Positions 16,012-24,562 of a stretch of DNA of 64,000 bases are shown piece after piece. The stretch comes from Pseudolabrys sp. FHR47. Its GTDB lineage: Bacteria; Pseudomonadota; Alphaproteobacteria; Rhizobiales; Xanthobacteraceae. A program made the position numbers and the translations under genes. A model generated the notes under the pieces. It was not told the DNA's origin. It was given only the letters and a program-made list of their open reading frames with translations, and made no database searches. Positions within the stretch are counted from its first letter, which is position 1. The number at the start of each line of letters is the position of its first letter. The stretch is from contig NZ_CP039740.1 of NCBI RefSeq assembly GCF_005153485.1, forward strand, positions 744,001-808,000, read 5' to 3'.

Positions 16012-19000
16012 CAATGCGCCTCGTCCCAGTTGTCCGCCGCGCGCGCCTCGACCTGCAACGGCACGTTCATCGCTACCGCCGGATGCGGCGCGCTCTCCAT
16101 GACGTCCTTGATGATCGGCAGCGTGTCGGCGACTTCCTTCTCGGGCACCTCGAAGATCAGTTCGTCGTGCACCTGCAGCAGCATCTTGGCGTTGAGCTTG
16201 GCCAAAGCGAGTTCGCCCTCCATGCGCATCATGGCGCGGCGGATGATGTCGGCGGCCGACCCCTGCAAGCGCGCATTGATGGCGGCGCGCTCGTTGAAGG
16301 CGCGCAGCGACGGGTTCGATGCCTTGATGTCCGGGTAGTGGCACTTGCGGCCGAACAAAGTGAGCACATAGCCGTGGATGCGGCAGTACTCTTTGGTCTC
16401 ATCCATATAGTCGCGGATGCCGGGGAAGCGTTCGAAATACTTCTTGATGTACTCGCCGGCTTCGCTGCGCTCGATGCCAAGCTGGTTGGCCAAGCCGAAC
16501 GCCGAGATGCCGTAGATGATGCCGAAGTTGATGGCCTTCGCCCGGCGGCGCACTTCGCCGGGCATGTCTTTCACCGGCACGCCGAACATTTCCGATGCCG
16601 TCATCGCATGAATATCGATGCCGTCCTTGAAGGCCTGCCGCAACGTCGGCACGTTGGCGACCTCGGCGAGCAGGCGGAGTTCGATTTGAGAGTAGTCGGC
16701 CGACACCAGTTTCATGCCCGGCGCGGCGACGAAGGCCTTGCGGATCTTGCGGCCTTCCTCGGTGCGGATCGGGATGTTCTGCAAATTCGGCTCGGACGAT
16801 GACAGGCGTCCGGTCGAGGTGGCGGCGAGCGCATATGAAGTGTGCACGCGGCCGGTGTTCGGATTGACGTAGTTCGGCAGCGCCTCGGTGTAGGTCGAGC
16901 GCAGCTTGGACACCTGGCGCCAGTCGAGAATGACCTGCGGCAGCTTGTGGCCCTGCTCGGCGAGTTCTTCGAGTTCGCGCGCGGTGGTCGACCACTGGCC
17001 GGTCTTGGTCTTAGAGCCGCCGGGCAGGCCGAGCTGGCCGAACAGGATGTCGCCGAGCTGCTTGGGCGAGCCGGGGTTCACCGGCGTGCCGGCGATCTTG
17101 TTGATTTCTTCCTCGAGCGCGGCCTGCTTCTTGCCGAAGTCGTTGGACAGTTTTGCCAGCACCGCGCGGTCGATGGAAATGCCGCGGCTTTCCATGCGGC
17201 CGAGCACGGCCGGCATCTGCCGCTCCAAGGTCTCATAGACGGCGGTGACGTGTTCGGCGGCCATGCGCGGCTTGAGGCCATGCCACAGGCGCAGGATGAT
17301 GTCGGCGTCCTCGGCGGCGTAGGTCGCTATGCGGCCGATCGGCGTCGCCTCCGGCGTGAACAGGGCTTTCTCCTTGTTCTTGGCCTCGTTGAAGCGCGAC
17401 GGCATGCGGTCGAGATAGCGGCTACCGAGCGCTGCCGTATCGTGTCCGCCCTTGCCGGCATCGAGCACGTAGGAGATTAGCATCACGTCGTCGGTGACGC
17501 CGAGATCAATACCGCGGGCGCCGAGCACCAGCCGGTCGCGCTTGATGTCATGGCCGATCTTGGTGACGCAGTTGTCTTCCAGCAGCGGCTTGAGGATATC
17601 GAGCGCGGTGCGTTCGGGAATCTGGCCGTCGCTGAGCTTGGCGGCGAACAGGCCGGACTGGTCGCCTTCGCCGGCATCGCGATGGCCGAGCGGCAGATAG
17701 AACGCCTCATTGGGTGCGACGGCGAAGGCAAGGCCGCAGAGCGAGGCCTGCAACGGATCGAGAGCGCTGGTCTCGGTCTTGATGGCCAGCGTGCCGGTGT
17801 CGAGGGCGCGCACGATCAGCGCCTTGAGCGCATCGACCGAGTCGATGACGTGGTACTTGCCCATGTCGAAGGTCGCGTTGCGCAGCCGCTCGAGACGGCG
17901 GGCAGCGAGGAAAATGGGGGTTTGCTCGCTTATCCCTCCCACCGCAGGGGGGAGGGTGGCCGCCGCAGGCGGCCGGGTGGGGGGCGTGTCGAACAAGTCC
18001 CCACCCGGCGCCGCTGGCGCGGCGCCACCCTCCCCGTTCCGGGGAGGGATGGAAGAGAGCTTGCCGTCAGCCTCGATCTTCGAGGCATCAATGCCCGTCT
18101 TCTCGGCGATACGGCGGGTGATGGTGGAGAACTCCATCGCCTTGAGAAAAGCGATAAGGTTCTTGTAGTCCGGCTCGTGCACGGCGAGTTCGGCGACATC
18201 GGTGTCGAGCGGAACATTCTGGTCGAGCGTAACCAGCCGCTTGGAAATGCGCGCCTGCTCGGCGAACTGGATGATGTTCTCGCGGCGCTTGGCCTGCTTG
18301 ATCTCAGAAGCGCGCGCCAGCAGCGTTTCGAGGTCGCCATACTGGCCGATCAGTTCGGCGGCGGTTTTCGGGCCGATGCCGGGAACGCCCGGCACGTTGT
18401 CGGAGGTGTCGCCGATCAGCGCCTGCGCCTCGATCACCTTTTCCGGCGGCACGCCGAATTTCTCGATCACCTCGGCCACGCCGATGCGCTTGTCCTTCAT
18501 CGTGTCGTACATCGTCACGCCATTGCCGACGAGCTGCATCAGATCCTTGTCGGAGGAGACGATGGTGGTGGTTGCGCCGGCCTCGCAGGCGAGCCGCGCA
18601 TAGGTGGCGATCAGGTCGTCGGCCTCGTAGCCGGCCTGTTCGAGGCAGGGAATCTCGAAAGCGCGCACAGCGTCGCGGATCAGCGGGAATTGCGGCCGCA
18701 GGTCTTCCGGCGCTTCCGGGCGGTGCGCCTTGTAGTCGGGATAGAAATCGGTGCGGAAGGTCTTCTCGGATTTGTCGAAGATGACGGCGAGATGCGTCGG
18801 CTTGTTGTCGGCCGGCATTTCGGCCAGCAGCTTCCACAGCATGTTGCAGAAGCCGAGCACGGCATTGACCTGCAGGCCGTCGGACTTGCGGGTCAGGGGC
18901 GGCAGCGCGTGATAGGCGCGGAAAATGTAGCCCGAACCGTCGACCAGGAAAACGTGGTCGCCCTTTTTCAGCGGCCGTGCGGCCGGGCTTGTCGGCGCGG

Positions 19001-19073
19001 CGTCGGCTTTGGCCGCCGCCTTCGGTTTGGCGGCAGATTTCGGGGCGGATTTTGATGTCTTGGATGTCGGCAT
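16011..19073 (-). CDS. polA: DNA polymerase I, with in-frame repeat insertion and altered exonuclease site
   Basis: The 1,020-residue protein has a Lys/Ala-rich N-tail (1-38), a 5'-nuclease domain (from HVFLVDGSGYIFRAYHAL), a 3'-5' exonuclease-like domain, and a family A polymerase domain with motif A DYSQIELR and motif C QVHDELIFEV. Two oddities stand out. Residues about 342-382 are encoded by a type-A palindromic repeat (17933-18052), lengthening the linker between the nuclease and exonuclease-like domains. In the exonuclease motif I the expected DTET is KTET: Lys432 replaces the metal-ligand Asp (Asp355 in E. coli). The other exonuclease residues (Glu434, KRDR, YAAEDAD) remain. The start at ATG 19073 begins MPTSKTSKS; an earlier ATG at 19154 lies in another repeat and is rejected. 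Confidence 0.96.
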   Translation of the reverse strand: MPTSKTSKSAPKSAAKPKAAAKADAAPTSPAARPLKKGDHVFLVDGSGYIFRAYHALPPLTRKSDGLQVNAVLGFCNMLWKLLAEMPADNKPTHLAVIFDKSEKTFRTDFYPDYKAHRPEAPEDLRPQFPLIRDAVRAFEIPCLEQAGYEADDLIATYARLACEAGATTTIVSSDKDLMQLVGNGVTMYDTMKDKRIGVAEVIEKFGVPPEKVIEAQALIGDTSDNVPGVPGIGPKTAAELIGQYGDLETLLARASEIKQAKRRENIIQFAEQARISKRLVTLDQNVPLDTDVAELAVHEPDYKNLIAFLKAMEFSTITRRIAEKTGIDASKIEADGKLSSIPPRNGEGGAAPAAPGGDLFDTPPTRPPAAATLPPAVGGISEQTPIFLAARRLERLRNATFDMGKYHVIDSVDALKALIVRALDTGTLAIKTETSALDPLQASLCGLAFAVAPNEAFYLPLGHRDAGEGDQSGLFAAKLSDGQIPERTALDILKPLLEDNCVTKIGHDIKRDRLVLGARGIDLGVTDDVMLISYVLDAGKGGHDTAALGSRYLDRMPSRFNEAKNKEKALFTPEATPIGRIATYAAEDADIILRLWHGLKPRMAAEHVTAVYETLERQMPAVLGRMESRGISIDRAVLAKLSNDFGKKQAALEEEINKIAGTPVNPGSPKQLGDILFGQLGLPGGSKTKTGQWSTTARELEELAEQGHKLPQVILDWRQVSKLRSTYTEALPNYVNPNTGRVHTSYALAATSTGRLSSSEPNLQNIPIRTEEGRKIRKAFVAAPGMKLVSADYSQIELRLLAEVANVPTLRQAFKDGIDIHAMTASEMFGVPVKDMPGEVRRRAKAINFGIIYGISAFGLANQLGIERSEAGEYIKKYFERFPGIRDYMDETKEYCRIHGYVLTLFGRKCHYPDIKASNPSLRAFNERAAINARLQGSAADIIRRAMMRMEGELALAKLNAKMLLQVHDELIFEVPEKEVADTLPIIKDVMESAPHPAVAMNVPLQVEARAADNWDEAH
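17933..18052. repeat. Type-A palindromic repeat inserted in frame within polA
   Basis: Nested inverted repeats: terminal CCCTCC...GGGAGG arms, a GCCGCCTGCGGCGGC hairpin, a GGCGCCGCGCCAGCGGCGCC hairpin, and inner GGGTGGGG/CCCCACCC blocks. It is the same family as 2449-2563 and 33275-33412. It keeps the polA frame open and encodes a Pro/Ala/Gly-rich stretch between the 5'-nuclease and exonuclease-like domains. Confidence 0.85.
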
Positions 19074-19113
19074 GGCCCGAATGTGGGCCGCCGGAGCGCG
19101 ATTATCAATCGTT

Positions 19114-19216
19114 GTCGTCATCGCCCGCGTAGGCGGGCGATCCAGTATCCACAAGCCCTGCGGAAGAAGACATGCGCCGGAGATTACTGGATGCCCCGCC
19201 TTCGCGGGGCATGACA
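19114..19216. repeat. Type-B palindromic repeat upstream of polA
   Basis: Two outward-facing hairpins, GTCATCGCCCGCGTAGGCGG and ATGCCCCGCCTTCGCGGGGC, frame a spacer with CCAGTA/TACTGG. Its ends (GTCAT/ATGAC) are inverted. Related copies occur at 21816, 26067, 27363, 40833, 62551 and 63276. Confidence 0.75.
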
Positions 19217-19224
19217 GTGATGGA

Positions 19225-20283
19225 TTACTCCGCCGGCTGCATGGCCAGGCGCGGTTCCTGCTTTTTCTTGTCCGGAACCAGCCAGAACATGGCCGGCCGT
19301 TCGAACAGGAACTTCAGCGGTGTCCAGCGTACCGCCCAGTAGATCGCCAGGGCGCCGATCACGCCGGCGGCGGTCACGATCACCGACTCGGTGCCGATGT
19401 CCGTGACGATGCCGGTCTTGAGCAGCACGGTGCGGGTCGCGGCCATCGGCAGGAAGAAGGCGAGATAGATCACGATCGAGTTGCGGCCGCAGTAGCGCAG
19501 CGGCTTGAACACATCGTGCTGCGCCAGCAGCGCCGAGATGGTGACCACAGCGACCGCGCCGATGAGGCCGAGCGCCAGCGAATAGAATGGCAGCGATGCG
19601 ACGCCGGCTTTCACCAGAAGGCCGTTGCCGATACCCCAGATCACCAGGCCGGCCATGGCCAGCGCCGGCGCGGCCTGCGCGCGCGCGGCGATCTCGAAGA
19701 CGTAACGGGCGGCGACATAGCCGGTGTAGAAATAGACGAAACGCGAGGCGAACTCGTCCGGCACCATCCAGCCGGTATGGATCTGCGAGATTTCCAGCGC
19801 CGCACCGATCAGCCAGATCGCCGGCCAGGGCACACGCTTGGTCAGCTTCACGATGATGAAGAAGATCGGCAGCAGATAGATGAACCACAAAGTGCCGAAG
19901 GGTTCGATGAAGGACATCAGATAGGCGTGCACCACGCCCATGACACCCTGTTCGGCGATGAAGCCCGGCGCCTTGAAGGCGAACTGGATCGCGGTCCACA
20001 GCAGATAGAAATAGAAGAAGTGAACGACCTTGCGGTCGATATAGGTGCGCCAGTCGCGGTCGATGACCTTGGCGAGGAACAGGCCCGAGATCAGGAAGAA
20101 GTCCGGCATGCGGAACGGCCGCGCGAATTCCACGACGTGATGCAACCAGCCCTCCTGGCCGGTCGCGGCTTCGACGCCGAGCGTCGAATGCATCATCACG
20201 ACGAAGATGATGCAGAAGCCTTTGGCGTAGTCGACCCAGTCGACGCGCCCATCGTGGATGCCATTTTGCAATTCGTGCTGCAT
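19225..20283 (-). CDS. Acyltransferase 3 family membrane protein
   Basis: The ~352-residue multi-pass inner-membrane protein belongs to the acyltransferase 3 (OafA/OpgC-like) family, which O-acylates surface glycans, membrane oligosaccharides or lipids. It begins with the typical RVDWVDYAKGFCIIFVVMMH, then FRMPDFFLISGLFLAK, and has about ten hydrophobic helices. Two starts are possible: ATG 20301, or ATG 20283 with AGGA placed 8 bases upstream, which I prefer. It diverges from the UDP-glucose dehydrogenase gene, so a role in envelope polysaccharide decoration fits but is inference. Confidence 0.87.
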   Translation of the reverse strand: MQHELQNGIHDGRVDWVDYAKGFCIIFVVMMHSTLGVEAATGQEGWLHHVVEFARPFRMPDFFLISGLFLAKVIDRDWRTYIDRKVVHFFYFYLLWTAIQFAFKAPGFIAEQGVMGVVHAYLMSFIEPFGTLWFIYLLPIFFIIVKLTKRVPWPAIWLIGAALEISQIHTGWMVPDEFASRFVYFYTGYVAARYVFEIAARAQAAPALAMAGLVIWGIGNGLLVKAGVASLPFYSLALGLIGAVAVVTISALLAQHDVFKPLRYCGRNSIVIYLAFFLPMAATRTVLLKTGIVTDIGTESVIVTAAGVIGALAIYWAVRWTPLKFLFERPAMFWLVPDKKKQEPRLAMQPAE

Positions 20284-20464
20284 TTTATCCGTCCTGTTCA
20301 TGATCGCCTTATGACAGCGCACGGTTTCATTCCCCTTTACGCGCATGAATAAAATGCGGCCGGTTTGAGGCAACTCGCAATCGTGGAAGTGCTCTGCTAG
20401 ACACCGCGGGTGGCCACGATATCATTTGATTAACCAACGGCGGCCTGATGGGTGTGGTTAAGAC
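20284..20464. promoter_or_regulatory. Divergent promoter region, acyltransferase and ugd
   Basis: The spacer between the two divergent genes includes an A+T-richer patch at 20419-20440 (ATATCATTTGATTAACC) about 30 bases before the ugd start, a plausible position for a -10 region. No confident operator seen. Confidence 0.4.
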
Positions 20465-21790
20465 ATGCGCGTTGCGATGATCGGTTCCGGCTATGTTGGT
20501 CTCGTGTCAGGGGCCTGCTTTGCAGACTTCGGTCACGAAGTGACCTGCGTCGATATGGATAAGACCAAGATTGACGCCTTGAATGGCGGGAAAGTGCCGA
20601 TCTATGAGCCGGGTCTGACCGAGTTGGTGAACGCCAATGTGAAGGCGGGGCGGCTCAAATTTACGATGGACCTCGCCGCCGCTGTCAAACAGGCGGACGC
20701 GGTGTTCATCGCCGTCGGTACGCCGTCGCGCCGCGGTGACGGCCATGCCGATTTAACGTTCGTTTACGATGCCGCGAAGGAGATCGCCGCCGCGGTCGAC
20801 GGCTTCACGGTGGTCGTCACCAAATCGACGGTGCCGGTCGGCACCGGCGACGAGGTTGAGCGCATCATTCGCGAGGCGCGGCAAAATCAGGGGGGCGATG
20901 CCGCCGATGTGGCGGTGGTGTCGAATCCGGAATTCCTGCGCGAGGGCGCGGCCATCCAGGACTTCAAGCATCCCGACCGCATTGTCGTCGGCACGGACGA
21001 CGAGCGCGCGCGGGCGGTGATGACCGAACTCTATCGGCCGCTTTATCTCAACCGCTCGCCGGTGATGTTCACCGGACGGCGCACCGCCGAGCTGATCAAA
21101 TACGCGGCCAATGCATTTCTGGCCACCAAGATCACTTTCATCAACGAGATTGCCGACCTTGCCGAAAAGGCCGGTGCCGACGTGCAGGAGATCGCGCGCG
21201 GCATCGGTCTCGACAACCGCATCGGCTCAAAATTTCTCCACGCCGGGCCGGGCTATGGCGGTTCATGCTTTCCGAAGGATACTTTGGCGCTGCTGAAGAC
21301 CGGGCTCGATCATGACTCGCCGCTGCGCATCGTCGAGGCCGTGGTGGCGGTGAACGACAATCGCAAGCGGGCTATGGCACGCAAGGTCTCGCATGCCCTG
21401 AACGGCGACATTCGTGGCAAGACCGTCGCCGTGCTGGGCCTGACATTCAAGCCGAACACCGACGACATGCGCGAGGCGCCGTCGATTCCGCTGATCGCCG
21501 CGCTTCAGGACATGGGCGCGAGCGTGCGCGCCTACGATCCGGTCGGCATGGAGCAGTCGCGCGAGTATCTCAAGAACGTGGCCTTCTGCAACGATCCCTA
21601 TGACTGCGCGCAGGGCGCTTCGGCGCTCGTGATCGTTACCGAGTGGGAGCAATTCCGCGCGCTCGATTTCGCCCGGCTCAAGGGTGTGATGGCCAAGCCC
21701 GTCCTCGTCGACCTGCGCAACATCTACCGCCCCGACGAACTCGCCCGGCATGGCTTTGCCTATGAGGGTGTCGGGCGGGGGAAGAAGTGA
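20465..21790 (+). CDS. ugd: UDP-glucose 6-dehydrogenase
   Basis: Oxidises UDP-glucose to UDP-glucuronate with two NAD+, feeding capsular, exo- and lipopolysaccharide synthesis. The 441-residue protein has an N-terminal Rossmann motif (MIGSGYVGLVSGACFADFGH), the VAVGTPSRRGDGHAD region, a central dimerisation helix and catalytic Cys268 in GYGGSCFPKD. The C-terminal UDP-binding domain begins near LGLTFKPNTDDMREAPS. The start at ATG 20465 is unambiguous. It is monocistronic in appearance, followed by a type-B repeat. Confidence 0.95.
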   Translation: MRVAMIGSGYVGLVSGACFADFGHEVTCVDMDKTKIDALNGGKVPIYEPGLTELVNANVKAGRLKFTMDLAAAVKQADAVFIAVGTPSRRGDGHADLTFVYDAAKEIAAAVDGFTVVVTKSTVPVGTGDEVERIIREARQNQGGDAADVAVVSNPEFLREGAAIQDFKHPDRIVVGTDDERARAVMTELYRPLYLNRSPVMFTGRRTAELIKYAANAFLATKITFINEIADLAEKAGADVQEIARGIGLDNRIGSKFLHAGPGYGGSCFPKDTLALLKTGLDHDSPLRIVEAVVAVNDNRKRAMARKVSHALNGDIRGKTVAVLGLTFKPNTDDMREAPSIPLIAALQDMGASVRAYDPVGMEQSREYLKNVAFCNDPYDCAQGASALVIVTEWEQFRALDFARLKGVMAKPVLVDLRNIYRPDELARHGFAYEGVGRGKK

Positions 21791-21815
21791 CCGCCGCCTG
21801 CGCCAAATCCACAAG

Positions 21816-21915
21816 CCGTCATCCCCCGCGCAAGCGGGGGAGCCAGTAGCCCCGGTTTCGCCGTATAAGTGACGCCTGCGAATACTGGATCATCCGCTTT
21901 CACGGATGATGACGA
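21816..21915. repeat. Type-B palindromic repeat between ugd and hrpB
   Basis: It has a GTCATCCCCCGCGCAAGCGG hairpin and a GGATCATCCGCTTTCACGGA hairpin with CCAGTA/TACTGG inside and GTCAT/ATGAC at the ends. It ends 10 bases before the hrpB ATG, so it occupies the 5' untranslated or promoter region of hrpB. Confidence 0.75.
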
Positions 21916-21925
21916 CTGGGTGTCC

Positions 21926-24379
21926 ATGCGAACATTCTCTTCACCGCTTCCCATCGACGAAGCGCTGCCGCGCCTGACCGAGGCCTTGCGCGGGCGCGAG
22001 GCGGCCGTGCTGGTGGCGCCGCCCGGCGCCGGCAAGACCACGCGCGTGCCGCTGGTGCTGCTCGACGAAGCCTGGGCGAAGGACAAGAAGATTCTGCTGC
22101 TGGAGCCGCGCCGGCTCGCCGCCCGCGCCGCGGCGGCGCGTATGGCTGCGACCTTGGGTGAGCAGGTCGGAGAAACCGTCGGCCTGCGCGTGCGCTTCGG
22201 CTCCAAGATTTCGAAGAAGACGCGGATCGAGGTCGTCACCGAGGGTGTTTTCACGCGGCTGGTGCTCGACGATCCCTCGCTTGACGGCATCGCCGCCGTG
22301 CTGTTCGACGAATTCCATGAACGTTCGCTCGACGCCGATCTCGGTCTCGCCCTTGCAAGGGATGTGCAGCAGGGCTTGCGCGACGATTTGAAAGTTCTGG
22401 TGATGTCGGCGACGCTCGACGGCGCGCGCGTCGCGGCGCTGATCGGCGACGCGCCCATCGTCGAGAGCGAAGGCCGCGCCTTTCCGGTGGAGACGCGCTA
22501 TCTCGGTCGCGATCCGCGCGAGCGCATCGAGCTGCAAGTGGCCGATGCGGTCAGGCGCGCTTTGCGCGCCGATACGGGATCGCTGCTCGTGTTCTTGCCC
22601 GGCGCCGGCGAAATCCGCCGCACCGAGACGATGCTCAGGGAGGAGGTGCGCGACGGCGATGTCGATATCGTCGCGCTCTATGGCGCGCTGGAGGCGCGCG
22701 ACCAGGACCGCGCCATTTCACCGGCGCCCAAAGGCAAGCGCAAGGTGGTGCTGGCGACCTCCATCGCCGAGACCTCGCTGACCATCGAAGGCGTGCGCGT
22801 CGTCATCGATAGCGGTCTGGCGCGGGTGCCGCGCTATGAGCCCGATGTCGGCCTCACGAGGCTCGAGACGGTACGCGTGTCCCGCGCCGCCGCCGACCAG
22901 CGCCGCGGCCGCGCCGGCCGCACCGAGCCAGGGGTCTGCTACCGGCTGTGGGACGAGCCGCAGACCGGCTCGTTCGATGCCTATACGCGGCCGGAGATTC
23001 TGTCGGCCGATCTGTCGAGCTTCGTGCTCGATCTGGCGCAATGGGGCGCGAGCGATGCTGCCGGGCTCGCCTTCCTCGATGCGCCGCCTGCCGCTGCGAT
23101 GAAAGAGGCGAAGGCGTTGCTTGCCGAGCTCGGCGCGCTCGACGCGCAGGGCCGCATCACCGAGGAAGGCCGCAAGCTGCGGGCGCTGCCCTTGCCGCCG
23201 CGGCTCGCGCGCATGGTGGTGGACGCCGGCGAAGCGGGCGCGGGTGACATGGCGGCGAATATCGCGGCCGTCCTCACCGAGCGCGGCCTCGGCGGCGACG
23301 ATGTGGACCTCACGCATCGGCTCGATCAATTCCGCCGTGATCGCTCGCGGCGCGCCGAGGATGCGCGGGCGATGGCGAGGCGCTGGGCTACCGGCAATGG
23401 CGGCGGCGAGACGTCGGTCGGCGCCATCCTCTCGCTCGCTTATCCCGACCGCGTCGCGAAGAACCGCGGTAGTGGCGGCGCTTTCCTGCTGGCCAATGGC
23501 CGTGGCGGGCAGGTCGATGCCGCATCGTCGCTGGCGCGCGAGTCGTTCATTGTCGTCGCCGAACTCACAGGCGCCGCCAATGCCAGCCGCATTGTGCTGG
23601 CTGCGCCGATTTCGCTGGAGGAGATCGAAGCGAGCTTCGCCGACAGGATCGAGGATCGCGACGCCGTGACCTTCGACAATGCCTCCGCCTCGCTGCGCGC
23701 GCGGCGCACGCGGCGGCTCGGGTCGATCGTGCTCGCCGAGCAGATCAAGCAGGTGACGCCCGACGCCGACACGGCGCACATCCTCGCGCAGGGCCTGATT
23801 GCGCAGGGTCTCGGCAAACTCGATTGGAGCAAGGCGGCGCTGCAATTGCGCACCCGCGTTGAATTTCTCCGCAAAGCCGAAGGCAACGAGTGGCCGGACA
23901 TGTCCGACGAGGGGCTCGCCGCCACCGCGACCGAGTGGCTCGAGCCGGTGCTCATGGACAAGACCGCGCGCGGCCAAATATCGGCCGGCGAATTATTCGA
24001 CGCCGTGAGCAATCTTGTGCCGTGGAATTTGCGCCGCCGTCTCGACGACGAAGCGCCGACGCATTTCACCGCGCCGACTGGCACCAATGCCGCCATCGAT
24101 TACGAGGCCGAGCAGGGGCCCACTATTTCCATCCGCCTGCAGGAATTGTTCGGCCTGTCGAAGCATCCCGCGATCGCCGGCGGTCGGATACCGCTGGTGA
24201 TCGAACTCCTGTCCCCCGGTCATAAACCGGTGCAGATCACCCGCGACCTGCCGGGCTTCTGGCGCGGCTCCTATGCCGATGTCCGCACGGAGATGCGCGG
24301 CCGTTACCCGCGTCACCCCTGGCCGGACGATCCAGCCTCGGCATTGCCGACCCGCCGGGCCAAGCCCCGTGGGACTTAA
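21926..24379 (+). CDS. hrpB: ATP-dependent helicase HrpB (DEAH-like RNA helicase family)
   Basis: The 817-residue protein of the HrpB family has Walker A APPGAGKT (31-38), motif II as DEFH (128-131), SAT motif VMSATLDG, motif V ATSIAETSLTIEGVRVVIDSG-like region, and motif VI QRRGRAGRTEPG. It has helicase-associated and HrpB-specific C-terminal domains. The physiological role of HrpB is poorly known; some homologues affect mRNA or host interaction. The start is ATG 21926: the in-frame ATG at 21869 would translate a type-B palindromic repeat (NTGSSAFTDDDDW), which is not family sequence. Confidence 0.94.
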   Translation: MRTFSSPLPIDEALPRLTEALRGREAAVLVAPPGAGKTTRVPLVLLDEAWAKDKKILLLEPRRLAARAAAARMAATLGEQVGETVGLRVRFGSKISKKTRIEVVTEGVFTRLVLDDPSLDGIAAVLFDEFHERSLDADLGLALARDVQQGLRDDLKVLVMSATLDGARVAALIGDAPIVESEGRAFPVETRYLGRDPRERIELQVADAVRRALRADTGSLLVFLPGAGEIRRTETMLREEVRDGDVDIVALYGALEARDQDRAISPAPKGKRKVVLATSIAETSLTIEGVRVVIDSGLARVPRYEPDVGLTRLETVRVSRAAADQRRGRAGRTEPGVCYRLWDEPQTGSFDAYTRPEILSADLSSFVLDLAQWGASDAAGLAFLDAPPAAAMKEAKALLAELGALDAQGRITEEGRKLRALPLPPRLARMVVDAGEAGAGDMAANIAAVLTERGLGGDDVDLTHRLDQFRRDRSRRAEDARAMARRWATGNGGGETSVGAILSLAYPDRVAKNRGSGGAFLLANGRGGQVDAASSLARESFIVVAELTGAANASRIVLAAPISLEEIEASFADRIEDRDAVTFDNASASLRARRTRRLGSIVLAEQIKQVTPDADTAHILAQGLIAQGLGKLDWSKAALQLRTRVEFLRKAEGNEWPDMSDEGLAATATEWLEPVLMDKTARGQISAGELFDAVSNLVPWNLRRRLDDEAPTHFTAPTGTNAAIDYEAEQGPTISIRLQELFGLSKHPAIAGGRIPLVIELLSPGHKPVQITRDLPGFWRGSYADVRTEMRGRYPRHPWPDDPASALPTRRAKPRGT

Positions 24380-24562
24380 GCTGCGGGAGACCTGAAGGTA
24401 CCGCCGGCGCGGCATACGAATGTCGCAAACAACCAATATCTGCCTTTATTCGGGCGGCTTTTGCGGAGCAATTTGCCGGGCCTAAGCGTTACAGTAAGCA
24501 ACTGGCAATTTCGCGGCCTTATTGTCCTCCCCGATTTCCCAGCTATCCCCTTCGAGGAATTG
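24380..24562 (+). promoter_or_regulatory. Intergenic region upstream of the phosphomannomutase gene
   Basis: This 183-base spacer holds the presumed promoter of the sugar-phosphate mutase gene. It includes a more A+T-rich stretch at 24425-24540. No hairpin terminator for hrpB and no obvious operator seen. Confidence 0.35.

Noticed and set aside
17550..19055. Plus-strand 501-codon open frame opposite polA
   Set aside because: Antisense shadow with no domain signature.
21869..21925. Upstream start for hrpB within the type-B repeat
   Set aside because: The extra residues come from the palindromic repeat and the family sequence begins at ATG 21926.
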